Source: Sphingomonas sp.
Lineage (GTDB): Bacteria > Pseudomonadota > Alphaproteobacteria > Sphingomonadales > Sphingomonadaceae
DNA length: 64,000 nt
Assembly: GCF_019746665.1 (NCBI RefSeq)
Contig: NZ_JAIERS010000001.1
Location: 1 to 64,000 of the forward strand
Direction: 5' to 3'
Shown here: piece by piece, positions 16,372 to 24,895 of the stretch
How the letters are laid out: each line of letters opens with the position of its first letter
Numbering within the stretch: the first letter of the stretch is position 1
The notes under the pieces: generated by a model
What the model was told of the DNA's origin: nothing
Database searches by the model: none
Seen by the model: only the letters and a program-made list of their open reading frames with translations
Position numbers and translations under genes: made by a program

Positions 16372-17412
16372 GTGCCCGGCGAAACCATGATGGCGGGGGA
16401 GGCCGCGGCCGCTGCCGCGCGCTCCGGTGCGCAGATAAGCTGCAACGGGGCGCTCATGCGCCAGCTCGGGGCAGTCTTGCGCGCTCTAAATGCGCCTTTT
16501 GCGGCCACGATCGCGCGCGGCAGCTCCGATCAGGCGGCGGCGTTCGCGAAGATGCTGTTCGAAACCCGCGTCGCCACCCCCACGCTCAGCCACGCGCCGT
16601 CGATCGGCGCGCTCTACCATGCAAGCTCCCCGCGCCTGCGTGGGGTGCCGCTGTTCGCCATCTCGCAATCGGGCCGCAGCCCCGATCTGCTGCGCGCGGC
16701 GGAGGATGCCCAGCGCCAGGGCGCGATCCTGATCGCGCTGGTGAACGATACCGATTCGCCGCTCGCCGCGCGCGCCGACATCGTCGTGCCGCTCCATGCT
16801 GGCGTCGAGGCCAGCGTCGCCGCGACCAAGAGCTTCATCGCGACGCTCGTCGCCCTCACCCATCTGTGCGCGGCTTGGGCGGAGGATACGGCGCTGCTCG
16901 CGGCGCTCGACCGGATCGAGCCGCTGCTTGCCGCGGCCGCGAGCCATGAATGGCACGCGGCCTTGCCGATCCTCGCCCCCGCGACGCGGTTGCTGGTGCT
17001 GGGGCGCGGCTTCACCTTGCCGATCGCGGGAGAGGCGGCGCTCAAGTTCAAGGAAGTGGCGGGCATCCATGCCGAGGCGTTCAGCCTCGCCGAAGTCGCG
17101 CATGGGCCGATGACGCTGATCACGGCGGGCGACCCGGTGCTGATCTTCGCCCCCGGCGACGCCGCGCGCGCCGGGCTCGAGGCGCGGCTGGCGGACTTCG
17201 GTGCCCGGGGGGCGCAAACGATCCTGGTCGATAGCGCCCCTTCGCCAACGGCGGCGACGGTGACGCTCCCTGCCCTTGGCGCACCCGATCCGGCGCTCGC
17301 CGCGATCGCGATGATCCAGCGTTTTTACCCGCTCGCCAATGCGCTCGCCCTTGCGCGCGGGCGCGATCCCGATCACCCTCCCTATCTCGCCAAGGTGACC
17401 AAGACGCTATGA
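16372..17412 (+). CDS. nagB-II: SIS-type glucosamine-6-phosphate deaminase (NagB-II)
   Basis: Converts GlcN-6-P to fructose-6-P and ammonia. It resembles the isomerase half of GlmS without the glutaminase domain: first SIS domain with TIARGSSDQAAAF and FAISQSGRSPDLL, ATKSF at the domain junction, second SIS domain with LVLGRGFTLPIAGEAALKF and the catalytic EVAHGPM motif. I take the GTG at 16372 as start because GGGAG lies nine bases before it; an upstream GTG at 16327 would run through the operator. Coupled to nagA by ATGA. It stands in for the unrelated NagB, absent here. Confidence 0.88.
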   Translation: MPGETMMAGEAAAAAARSGAQISCNGALMRQLGAVLRALNAPFAATIARGSSDQAAAFAKMLFETRVATPTLSHAPSIGALYHASSPRLRGVPLFAISQSGRSPDLLRAAEDAQRQGAILIALVNDTDSPLAARADIVVPLHAGVEASVAATKSFIATLVALTHLCAAWAEDTALLAALDRIEPLLAAAASHEWHAALPILAPATRLLVLGRGFTLPIAGEAALKFKEVAGIHAEAFSLAEVAHGPMTLITAGDPVLIFAPGDAARAGLEARLADFGARGAQTILVDSAPSPTAATVTLPALGAPDPALAAIAMIQRFYPLANALALARGRDPDHPPYLAKVTKTL

Positions 17413-18566
17413 CCGCGACCGCGCTGATCGGGGCCACGCTGTTGCTGCCATCGGGCCCGGCCCAGGGCCAGGCGGTGGTGATGGAGCATGGGCGGATCGC
17501 CGCCGTCATCGCCGCCGACGCGCTGCCCGCCAGCGCGATCGTGCAGGAGCTGGAAGGCGGCTGGCTCGTTCCCGGCTTCATCGACACGCAAGTGAATGGC
17601 GGCGGCGACCGGCTGTTCAACGATGCGCCGAGTGTCGAGACGATCCGCGCGATCGCCGCCGCTCATCGGCGCTTCGGCACCACCGGGCTGCTGCCGACGC
17701 TCATCAGCGACGATGTGGGGGTGATCGAGGCGGCGATCGCGGCGGTGGAGGCGGCGATCGCGGCGGGCGTGCCGGGCGTGCTCGGCATCCATATCGAAGG
17801 GCCGCACCTCAATCCCGCCAAGCGCGGCATCCACGACGCGACCAAGTTCACCCCGCTCGATCCGGCGATGATCGCGCGTCTGTGCGCGCCCTCGCGCGGG
17901 GTGCGACTGGTGACGCTGGCACCCGAACTCGCGCCGCCGGGGGCGATCCGGACGCTCAGCGATCACGGCGTGATCGTCGCCGCCGGGCACAGCATGGCGA
18001 GCTATGCCGAGACCCGGGCCGCGCTCGACCAGGGGCTGGCGGGCTTCACCCATTTGTTCAACGCGATGACCCAGCTCGGCAGTCGCGAGCCCGGGATGGT
18101 GGGCGCCGCGCTGGAGGATCGGCGCAGCCGCTTCGGGCTGATCGTCGATGGCTGGCACGTCCATCCCGCGAGCCTGCGGGTGGCGCTCGCCGCGCGGGGG
18201 CTGGGCGGCGCGATGCTCGTGACCGATGCGATGCCCGTGGTCGGCGGCGTGCGGCCGTCCTTCTCGCTGGGCGGGCGCGAGATCACCGTGGTCGATGGCG
18301 CCTGCCGCGACGCGCAGGGCACGCTCGCGGGGTCGGCGCTGAGCATGGCGCAGGCGGTGCGCAACGCGGTCGGCCTGCTCGGCTGCACGCTCGCCGAGGC
18401 GAGCCGGATGGCGAGCGCCAATCCCGCCGCGTTCCTTCGCCTCGACCGCCGCACGGGCGCGATCGAGGTCGGCTACCAGGCCGATCTCGTGCATCTCGAT
18501 CAGGACTTGCGCGTCACCCGCAGCTGGATCGCGGGCGATGCGCGTGACGAGGACGAGGGCGCATGA
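17409..18566 (+). CDS. nagA: N-acetylglucosamine-6-phosphate deacetylase
   Basis: Deacetylates GlcNAc-6-P to GlcN-6-P. The amidohydrolase fold is clear: WLVPGFIDTQVNGGG, GIHIEGPHLNPAKRG with the metal-binding Glu, the AGHSMA His, FTHLFNAM with the second His, and LVTDAMPVVG with the catalytic Asp. 385 aa is full length. The GFIDTQVNGG form (Q for the usual H in the first His-x-His) is the common variant of the one-metal NagA group. Starts with ATG overlapping the nagB-II stop and is itself overlapped by the GH84 gene. Central enzyme of both MurNAc and GlcNAc routes. Confidence 0.94.
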   Translation: MTATALIGATLLLPSGPAQGQAVVMEHGRIAAVIAADALPASAIVQELEGGWLVPGFIDTQVNGGGDRLFNDAPSVETIRAIAAAHRRFGTTGLLPTLISDDVGVIEAAIAAVEAAIAAGVPGVLGIHIEGPHLNPAKRGIHDATKFTPLDPAMIARLCAPSRGVRLVTLAPELAPPGAIRTLSDHGVIVAAGHSMASYAETRAALDQGLAGFTHLFNAMTQLGSREPGMVGAALEDRRSRFGLIVDGWHVHPASLRVALAARGLGGAMLVTDAMPVVGGVRPSFSLGGREITVVDGACRDAQGTLAGSALSMAQAVRNAVGLLGCTLAEASRMASANPAAFLRLDRRTGAIEVGYQADLVHLDQDLRVTRSWIAGDARDEDEGA

Positions 18567-19558
18567 CCCCCGATCTCGGGATGATCGAGGGCCGCTTCGG
18601 ACCGGTCTGGCGCTGGCCGGCGCGCACCCAGGTGATGACGACGCTCGCCGGCGCCGGCTATCGTTTCTACCATTATGGCCCCAAGGCCGATCGGCACTTG
18701 CGGCGAAGCTGGCGCGAGGCGCACCCGCCGGAGCAAGGCGCCGCGCTCGCCCGCTTCGGCGCCGCCGCGCGCGCCGACCTCGCCCGGCGCCTGGCCGATT
18801 TCGACGCGATCGGGATCGATGATCTCGCCATCCTGTTCGACGATCTGCGCGGCGATCTGCCCGAACTCGCGGAACAGCAAGCCGCGCTCGTCGATTTCTG
18901 CACCCAGCACAGCCGCGCCACGCGCTTCTATTTCTGCCCGACCTATTATTCGACCGATCCGGTACTCGACCGGGTGTTCGGCGCGCGCCCGCCGGCCTAT
19001 CTCGAAACGCTGGGGCGGCGGCTCGATCCCGCGATCCGCGTTTACTGGACCGGCGAGGAAGTCTGCGCGCGCGAGATCACGCCCGGGCATTTGCGCCGCG
19101 TCGCCGAACAACTCGGCCGCCCGCCCTGCCTGTGGGACAATTATCCGGTGAACGACGGCGCGCGCATGTCGCGCTTCCTGCATCTGCGCGCGTTCACCGG
19201 ACGCCCGGCGAGCCTCGCGCCGCTGCTGAGCGGCCACGCGATCAATCCCGCGCTGCAGCCGCTGCTCGGCTGCCTGCCCGCGCTCACCTTGCCGATGAGT
19301 TACGCGCAGGGCGACGATTATCGTTATGGCGACGCGCTCGCCGCCGCCGCGCGCGCGCTGTTCGGCGCGCCGCTGGCCGAGATGATCATCGACGATCTGT
19401 TGCTGCTCAACGATACCGGCCACGATCGGTTGGGGGCACATGCCGCCCGGCTTCGCGCGCGCTATGCCGCGCTCGACCATCCCGCCGCTGCCGAGATCGT
19501 GCGCTGGCTCGACGGCGCGGACATCATGGCAGAGGGCGCGGTGGAGACCGAGGCATAG
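18563..19558 (+). CDS. GH84-type beta-N-acetylglucosaminidase (O-GlcNAcase-like), cytoplasmic
   Basis: The 331-aa protein is little more than a GH84 catalytic TIM barrel: an N-terminal GMIEGRFGPVW (the G.IEGFYG motif), YRFYHYGPKADRHLRR, the catalytic Asp pair in LAILFDDLRGD, RFYFCPTYYS, VYWTGEEVC and CLWDNYPVND. There is no signal peptide and none of the flanking domains of hyaluronidases or O-GlcNAcases, so it should act inside the cell. It is translationally coupled to nagA (ATGA), suggesting it cleaves imported GlcNAc-containing oligosaccharides or GlcNAc-anhMurNAc. GH3 NagZ is missing here, so this enzyme may take its place; that is inference. Confidence 0.82.
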   Translation: MTPDLGMIEGRFGPVWRWPARTQVMTTLAGAGYRFYHYGPKADRHLRRSWREAHPPEQGAALARFGAAARADLARRLADFDAIGIDDLAILFDDLRGDLPELAEQQAALVDFCTQHSRATRFYFCPTYYSTDPVLDRVFGARPPAYLETLGRRLDPAIRVYWTGEEVCAREITPGHLRRVAEQLGRPPCLWDNYPVNDGARMSRFLHLRAFTGRPASLAPLLSGHAINPALQPLLGCLPALTLPMSYAQGDDYRYGDALAAAARALFGAPLAEMIIDDLLLLNDTGHDRLGAHAARLRARYAALDHPAAAEIVRWLDGADIMAEGAVETEA

Positions 19559-19611
19559 CCACGCGCCGCGCGGGCGGAGCGACGCCTCGTCCGCGCGCCC
19601 TGCATGGCGGA

Positions 19612-20457
19612 TCATCGGCGCGTGGGCGCGAGCGTCGCCATCAGCACCGCGACGGCCACCAGCACCGCGCCAGCCGCGTCCGCCAACGCCGGCCGATACC
19701 CATTGGCCGCCACGTCGATCACCGCCCCCACCACCGGCTGGATCAACAGGCCGGCCCCAACCGCGACCGGTGAAAGCCGCCCCACCGTCAGCACGAGCAG
19801 ACCCTGCCCAATCACCTGCGCCACGGCGGCGGACGCGATCAGGGGACCCCAGTCGCGGGCGATCAGCGGTTCGCCCGAAAGCACCGTGAAGACGAGCAGC
19901 GGCGGCGCGCTCGCCACCGTCATCCAGACGAACGCCGCCAGCGGCGCGACGCGTCCCGCGAGCCGTGCGGTGACGACGAAGAACGCGGTATAGACAATGC
20001 CCGCCACCAGGCAGAGCAGATCACCCAGCGAACGGGCCGCGTCCAGCTGCACCGAACGGCCGAGCAGCAGGGCCGCGCCCAGGCACGCCAGGACCAGCGC
20101 GGCGATCTGTGCCCGGCCCGGCCGCACCCGCTCGGCCAGCATGGCGTAAAGCGGAAAGAACAGCACCGCGCAGTTGCCGAGCAGGACGGCGTTGGTCACC
20201 GTCGTTCGCACGATTCCGGCGCAATAGATGGCAAGCGACGCGGCAAACACCTGCCCCGCGATCAGCAGCGGCCCGATCGCGCCGCGCGGCAGCCGTTGCT
20301 CGCGCGGTAACAGCAGCAGCGCCGGCAGCAGCAACGGGCTCGCGATCGCGACCCGCCAGAAGGCGCTCGCCAACGGCCCCGTTTCGGCGAGCTGGATGAA
20401 CCAGGGGCCAAGCGCGAGCGCGACATTGGCGCCGACCACGGCGACGATCCACGGCAC
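19612..20457 (-). CDS. EamA/DMT-family transporter
   Basis: About ten hydrophobic helices arranged as two EamA repeats, starting VPWIVAVVGANVALALGPWF and ending MATLAPTRR; RhaT/YdcZ-like drug/metabolite transporter. I start at GTG 20457, the first plausible codon after the upstream stop at 20490; no strong SD is visible, so translation may be coupled to the upstream enzyme. Likely an exporter of metabolites or amino acids for the adjoining catabolic cluster. Substrate unknown. Confidence 0.75.
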   Translation of the reverse strand: MPWIVAVVGANVALALGPWFIQLAETGPLASAFWRVAIASPLLLPALLLLPREQRLPRGAIGPLLIAGQVFAASLAIYCAGIVRTTVTNAVLLGNCAVLFFPLYAMLAERVRPGRAQIAALVLACLGAALLLGRSVQLDAARSLGDLLCLVAGIVYTAFFVVTARLAGRVAPLAAFVWMTVASAPPLLVFTVLSGEPLIARDWGPLIASAAVAQVIGQGLLVLTVGRLSPVAVGAGLLIQPVVGAVIDVAANGYRPALADAAGAVLVAVAVLMATLAPTRR

Positions 20458-20489
20458 GCCGTGGCGACGATGTGCCCCGGCCGCGTCGT

Positions 20490-22820
20490 TCAGAGGAACA
20501 GCTCGGCCATGGCGTCGCAGATCGCCGCCGTGTCGATCCGGTGCAGCGCATATTGGTCGGGCAGGTCGCCGGTCTGGCCGAAGCGTTCGACGCCGAGTGG
20601 GCTGACGCGCTGCCCCCGCACCCCGCCGAGCCATGACAGCGTCGCCGGATGCCCGTCGAGCACCGTCACCAGTCCGGCGGTTGGGCTGAGCGCACCGAGC
20701 AGTTGGCCGATATGCGCCGCCGCGCCACGTTCGCCCCGCCAGCGCGCCGCGCGCTGCGCGGTCCAGCCGGCATGAAGCAGATCGGGCGAGGTGACGGCGA
20801 GCAGGCCGAGACCGGGCAGATCGTCGCGCAGTGCCTCCCAGGCGGCGATCGCCTCGGGAGCGACCGCGCCGGTGAACACGATCGCGGCCTCGGCGCCCGG
20901 CGCGGGTTGCCGGAGCCAATAGCCGCCTTTCAACACGCCGTCTTGCCAGCGATCATCGCCGCGCGACGGCTGCGCGATGACGCGGGTGGTCAGCCGCAAA
21001 TAGGTCGAGCCACCGTCGGGCGCCTGCATCCGGCGGAAGGCCTGCTCCAGCAGCAGCGCCAGTTCATCCGCGAAGGCGGGTTCGTAATAGGTGACGCCGG
21101 GCTGGCCGATCCCGATCAGCGGCGTCGAAATTGACTGGTGCGCCCCGCCTTCCGGCCCCAGCGTGACGCCCGAGGGAGTCGCGACCAGCAGGAACCGCGC
21201 GTCCATATACGCGGCATAGTTCAGCGCATCGAGGCCGCGGGCGATGAACGGGTCGTACACCGTCCCCACCGGCAGCAGGCGGGTGCCGAACAGCGGTGCG
21301 GCGAGGCCCGCCGCGGCCAGCATCAGGAACAGGTTATGCTCGGCGATGCCCAGCTCGATATGCTGGCCCGCCCCGCCCGCCTGCCATTTCTGGGCGGAAG
21401 GGATGCGCGCCGCCGCGAACACGTCCGCCACTTCCTTGCGCCGGAACAGCCCGCGCCGGTTGACCCACGCGCCCAAATTGGTCGACACGGTGACGTCGGG
21501 CGAGGTCGTCAAGATCCGGTCCGCCAGGGGATGATCGGATCGGGCCAGCTCGAACAGCATCTTGCCGAACGCCGCCTGGGTCGATTGCTCGCGGTCCGTT
21601 GGCGGTTCGATCCGGGGGACGGGAACGCCTTCGTCCACCAAATCGCCACGCGGGTGCGCGATGGGGGCGGCTTGCACCAGCGCCTCGGCCGCGCGGCGGG
21701 CATTGTCGCCAAGCCCCGCCCACGGCGCCCACTCCTCACCCTGCCCGATGCCCAGCCGCTCGCGGAGACCGTCGATCTGCGCGGGGCTCATCAGCCCGGC
21801 ATGGTTGTCCTTATGCCCGGCAAGCGGCAGGCCATAGCCCTTGATCGTGTAGGCGATGAACAGCGTCGGGCGCTCGTCGCGGGCGCCGTCGAACGCGTCC
21901 GCCAGCGTCTCGGGGCAATGTCCGCCCAAATTGGTCATCAGCTCGGCCAGCGCGTCATCGCTGTAAGCGCCGAGCAGCGTCGCCACGCCGGGCCGGGCGC
22001 CGATATCGGCCTCTAGCCGCGCCCGCCACGCCGCCCCGCCCTGATAGGTGAGCGCCGCGTAATCGGCGTTGGGGCAGGTATCGATCCACTCGCGCAGCGA
22101 ACCGCCGCCGGGCTGGGCGAAGGCGGCGCGCTGGCGGGCGCCATGCTTCAGCGTGACGACACGCCAGCCGCAGGTCTCGAAGATATCGTCGAAGCGCCGG
22201 AACATCCGGTCGGCGGTGGTCGCGTCCAGGCTCTGCCGGTTGTAATCGACGATCCACCAACAGTTGCGAACTTCGTGCTTATAGGCCTCGATCAGGCACT
22301 CATAGATATTGCCCTCGTCGAGTTCGGCGTCGCCCATCAGCGCGATCATCCGCCCCGCATCGGCTTCAGCCAACTGGCCATGCGCGATCAGATAATCCTG
22401 GACGAGGCTGGCAAAGGCGGTGACCGCCACCCCCAGGCCGACCGAGCCGGTCGAGAAGTCGATCGGGATCGCGTCCTTGGTGCGGCTGGGATAGCTTTGC
22501 GCCCCGCCCAACGCGCGAAACCGTTCGAGCTGATCGCGCGACTGGTTGCCCGCGAGATAATGCGCGGCGTGGAGCAGCGGCCCGGCATGGGGTTTCACCG
22601 CGACCCGATCTTGCGGGCGCAGCGCGTGGAAATAGAGCACCGCCATGATCGTCGACATCGACGCGCACGACGCCTGGTGCCCGCCGACCTTCAGCCCGTC
22701 ACGGCTCTCGCGCCGATGATTGGCGTTATGGATCGTCCAGGCGCTCAGCCAGCGCAGGCGCTCATCCAGCAGCGCCAGGGTATCGGCATGGGACAAGCTT
22801 TGAGTCGTGGTATCAGGCAC
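20490..22820 (-). CDS. Pyruvate-dehydrogenase-E1 / MdeB-like thiamine-diphosphate enzyme
   Basis: A 776-aa homodimer-type 2-oxoacid dehydrogenase E1/transketolase-like enzyme. The N-terminal ThDP domain has KVGGHQASCASM, SYPSRTKDAIP, and the ThDP motif beginning GDAELDEGN and closing WWIVDYNRQSLD. The pyrimidine domain has GAGQHIELGIAEHNLFL with the catalytic Glu, then the PSGVTLGPEGGAHQS loop and a transketolase C-terminal domain. It is shorter than AceE (~890 aa) and most like MdeB, the 2-oxobutyrate dehydrogenase E1 of methionine breakdown. Start: GTG 22820 after AGGAG; a longer frame to 22913 is open but lacks an SD. No E2/E3 genes nearby. It would suit 2-oxobutyrate from the dehydratase at 51408. 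Confidence 0.8.
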   Translation of the reverse strand: MPDTTTQSLSHADTLALLDERLRWLSAWTIHNANHRRESRDGLKVGGHQASCASMSTIMAVLYFHALRPQDRVAVKPHAGPLLHAAHYLAGNQSRDQLERFRALGGAQSYPSRTKDAIPIDFSTGSVGLGVAVTAFASLVQDYLIAHGQLAEADAGRMIALMGDAELDEGNIYECLIEAYKHEVRNCWWIVDYNRQSLDATTADRMFRRFDDIFETCGWRVVTLKHGARQRAAFAQPGGGSLREWIDTCPNADYAALTYQGGAAWRARLEADIGARPGVATLLGAYSDDALAELMTNLGGHCPETLADAFDGARDERPTLFIAYTIKGYGLPLAGHKDNHAGLMSPAQIDGLRERLGIGQGEEWAPWAGLGDNARRAAEALVQAAPIAHPRGDLVDEGVPVPRIEPPTDREQSTQAAFGKMLFELARSDHPLADRILTTSPDVTVSTNLGAWVNRRGLFRRKEVADVFAAARIPSAQKWQAGGAGQHIELGIAEHNLFLMLAAAGLAAPLFGTRLLPVGTVYDPFIARGLDALNYAAYMDARFLLVATPSGVTLGPEGGAHQSISTPLIGIGQPGVTYYEPAFADELALLLEQAFRRMQAPDGGSTYLRLTTRVIAQPSRGDDRWQDGVLKGGYWLRQPAPGAEAAIVFTGAVAPEAIAAWEALRDDLPGLGLLAVTSPDLLHAGWTAQRAARWRGERGAAAHIGQLLGALSPTAGLVTVLDGHPATLSWLGGVRGQRVSPLGVERFGQTGDLPDQYALHRIDTAAICDAMAELFL

Positions 22821-22824
22821 GCGC

Positions 22825-23037
22825 CTACTCCTGGTGGCGACACGCGGTCGCGTCGTGTAGCGGCGAGGCACCGGCAACGGCCCCCGCGCCGATTGCCGTC
22901 CCGGGTAAAGCATGAAGGCCTAGCGCCGCCATGCGGTTGCCCAAGCCCATCCGACCGAAAACCGCAACCACCGCGCCGGTCGCCGCCGGCATAAGTGGTG
23001 CGCCGCCGCGCCCGATCGTCGGCTCGCCAGTCCTCAT
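22825..23037 (-). CDS. Small ORF (70 aa) between the operator and the MdeB-like gene
   Basis: Starts at an ATG 22 bases from the dyad at 23059-23074, has an SD-like GAGGAAGGG about ten bases upstream, and its TAG lies between the SD and the GTG of the MdeB-like gene, an arrangement suited to translational coupling. The protein has a Gly/Ala-rich hydrophobic middle (GAVVAVFGRMGLGNRMAALGL) that could be a membrane segment, and no recognised family. It could equally be a non-coding leader. Its position relative to the operator matches that of every other gene in the regulon, which is the best reason to list it. Confidence 0.35.
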   Translation of the reverse strand: MRTGEPTIGRGGAPLMPAATGAVVAVFGRMGLGNRMAALGLHALPGTAIGAGAVAGASPLHDATACRHQE

Positions 23038-23058
23038 CAGCGCCTGCCCTTCCTCAAC

Positions 23059-23074
23059 ATGACTGACCGGTCAT
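23059..23074. promoter_or_regulatory. TetR-type operator, copy 1: ATGAC-TGACCG-GTCAT
   Basis: Perfect five-base arms ATGAC/GTCAT around six bases. One of six copies in this window, all intergenic. It lies 22 bases before the 70-aa ORF and 239 before the MdeB-like gene. Confidence 0.75.
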
Positions 23075-23120
23075 ATTATGCCCGACATGATTGGTCCATC
23101 GCGATCGCGCGTGCGCCGCG

Positions 23121-23876
23121 TTAGGCCGGCAACAGCGGAGCGATGCGCGCGGCGCTCCCGCGAATGTCCGCTTCCAGAGCGGCGGCGGCCTGGTCCCCGT
23201 TGCCCGTGGCCAGGCCGTCGATGATGCGGGCGTGACGCGCAAAGTCTTCCTGCTGATCGAGCTCGGCTTCGATCAACGAGAAGAGCGGACCGATCCGCAG
23301 CCACGCGGCGAGGATGATTTCGCACACGTCGAGCATCCCCGATGCGCCGTAGATGGCGAAATGAAAATCGAAATTGGTCTTGAGCAGCGTGCCACGGGCC
23401 AAGTCGGCGGCGGAAGCCGCGCGATAATCGTCATTCAAGTCGCGCAGCCGCTCCACCAGCGCATCGTCGCGCCGCGCCGCCGCACGTGCCGCCACCAGGG
23501 TTTCCAGCCGCACGCGCGCCTCGATGATGTCGAGGAAGCGAGTCGCGCCGAGCGTGGCGATCACGAAGCCGCTCTGCGGTTGCGCCAGCACCACCCCTTC
23601 GGCGGCCAGCCGGCGAAGCGCGTCCTTCACCGGCATCGTGCTCGTTCCCAGACTCTCGGCGAGCGCGCGCGTGGAGAGCGCCTCGCCCGGCCGAAAGGCG
23701 CCGATCATCAACGCATCGCGGAGCTGATCGTAAACCGCGTCCTGCATGGTCCTGCCGGGGCGCGCGCTGAGCGGCCGCAGCAGAAGATGGTCGACGACCG
23801 GACGGCGGCGCCCCCGGCGCGGTGGGGGTGGCGCGGCCGCGTCACCTGGGCTGGCGGCGAGAATCTTGCTGTCCAT
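23121..23876 (-). CDS. GntR-family (FCD) transcriptional regulator, probable hydroxyproline regulator
   Basis: Winged-HTH domain at about residues 40-105: QDAVYDQLRDALMIGAFRPGEALS, RALAESLGTSTMPVKDALRRLAAEG, followed by an FCD effector domain with the helical metal-binding pattern (FLDIIEARVRLETL, NFDFHFAIYGASG, RHARIIDGLATG). FCD regulators respond to small carboxylates and amino acids. It is the third gene of the run D-hydroxyproline oxidase - epimerase - regulator, which parallels the GntR-type HypR of Sinorhizobium hydroxyproline loci. Its likely sites are the CTGGTATCYCAG boxes at 26231, 39000 and 52421. The first ~40 residues are low-complexity Pro/Arg-rich; the true start might be later. 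Confidence 0.85.
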   Translation of the reverse strand: MDSKILAASPGDAAAPPPPRRGRRRPVVDHLLLRPLSARPGRTMQDAVYDQLRDALMIGAFRPGEALSTRALAESLGTSTMPVKDALRRLAAEGVVLAQPQSGFVIATLGATRFLDIIEARVRLETLVAARAAARRDDALVERLRDLNDDYRAASAADLARGTLLKTNFDFHFAIYGASGMLDVCEIILAAWLRIGPLFSLIEAELDQQEDFARHARIIDGLATGNGDQAAAALEADIRGSAARIAPLLPA

Positions 23877-23885
23877 TCGGCCATG

Positions 23886-24884
23886 CTAGCGAACTTGGAA
23901 GCCCCGCGCGAATGGTGCGTCGTCATCGATCCAAAGCTGGTTATACCCCGTCGCGTGCGCCGTACCCTGGATCGAAGGCAGGATCGCGTCGTAATCGCCG
24001 ACCCGCGTCGTGCCCTCGATCCGGCCGACGAAGCACGAGCCGATATAGCTGCGATGCTCGAACGCGATGCCCGGCGTCAGGCGCCCTGTGGCGGCGAGTT
24101 GCGCGAGCCGGGCCGACGTGCCGGTTCCGCACGGGCTGCGGTCGATCGCCCGCTCGCCATAAAAAACGGCGCTGCGCCCGCTGGTCCCGTCGTCGGCAAG
24201 CGCATCGGCCCAGAGAACATGGCTGACGCCGCGGATCGAAGGGTCGAGAGGGTGGACGGCGTCGATCGCGGCATCCACCGCCGCCCGCACCGGAGGACTG
24301 AGCGCCAGAATACCGCCCGCCCCGACCGCCTCGACGCCGGCGAAACCCGGCTGCGGCTCGACGATCGCGTAGAAATTGCCGCCATAGGCGATGTCGACGC
24401 GTAGCGGCCCGAGCCCCGGCACCTCGACGGTAACGTCGCGGCTGTGGAGGAAGCTCGGCACGTTGACCAGCCGCACCCATTCCACGCGATCGGCGCGCCG
24501 CGCAAAGCTCACGTCCAGAATCCCCGCCGGCACCTCGATCCGCAGCCGGCCCTCCTCGCGCGGCCGGATCAGCCCATGTTCTAGCGCGAAGGTTATCATC
24601 CCGATCGATCCATGTCCGCACATCGGCAGCACGCCGCTTGTCTCGATGAACAGGATCGAGGCGTCGCAGTCCTGCCGCAGCGGCGGATAGACGAACCCAC
24701 CAGACATCACGTCGTGCCCGCGCGGCTCGAACATCAGGCCGTCCCTGATCCAGTCGAAGCGCCGGATGAAGTCCTGGCGGCGTTCGCTCATCGTCGCGCC
24801 TTCCAGAAACGGCGCGCCACCGACCACGAGTCGCACCGGGTTCCCGGCGGTATGGCCATCTATGCAGAAGAAGTGAGAACGCAT
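23886..24884 (-). CDS. lhpA: 4-hydroxyproline 2-epimerase (proline racemase family)
   Basis: Epimerises trans-4-hydroxy-L-proline to cis-4-hydroxy-D-proline. Both catalytic cysteines are present: Cys89 in MCGHGSIG and Cys252 in SPCGTGTSA. The Cys/Cys pair separates racemases/epimerases from the Thr-containing 3-hydroxyproline dehydratases. The N-terminal FFCIDGHTAGNPVRLV is the family signature. I start at ATG 24884 with AAGGA upstream, giving 332 aa, the usual size; longer frames overlap the upstream oxidase. The SD overlaps the stop of that oxidase. Hydroxyproline rather than proline specificity is inferred from the co-operonic D-amino-acid oxidase and the deaminase at 39034. Confidence 0.88.
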   Translation of the reverse strand: MRSHFFCIDGHTAGNPVRLVVGGAPFLEGATMSERRQDFIRRFDWIRDGLMFEPRGHDVMSGGFVYPPLRQDCDASILFIETSGVLPMCGHGSIGMITFALEHGLIRPREEGRLRIEVPAGILDVSFARRADRVEWVRLVNVPSFLHSRDVTVEVPGLGPLRVDIAYGGNFYAIVEPQPGFAGVEAVGAGGILALSPPVRAAVDAAIDAVHPLDPSIRGVSHVLWADALADDGTSGRSAVFYGERAIDRSPCGTGTSARLAQLAATGRLTPGIAFEHRSYIGSCFVGRIEGTTRVGDYDAILPSIQGTAHATGYNQLWIDDDAPFARGFQVR

Positions 24885-24895
24885 CGTCGCGGTCC

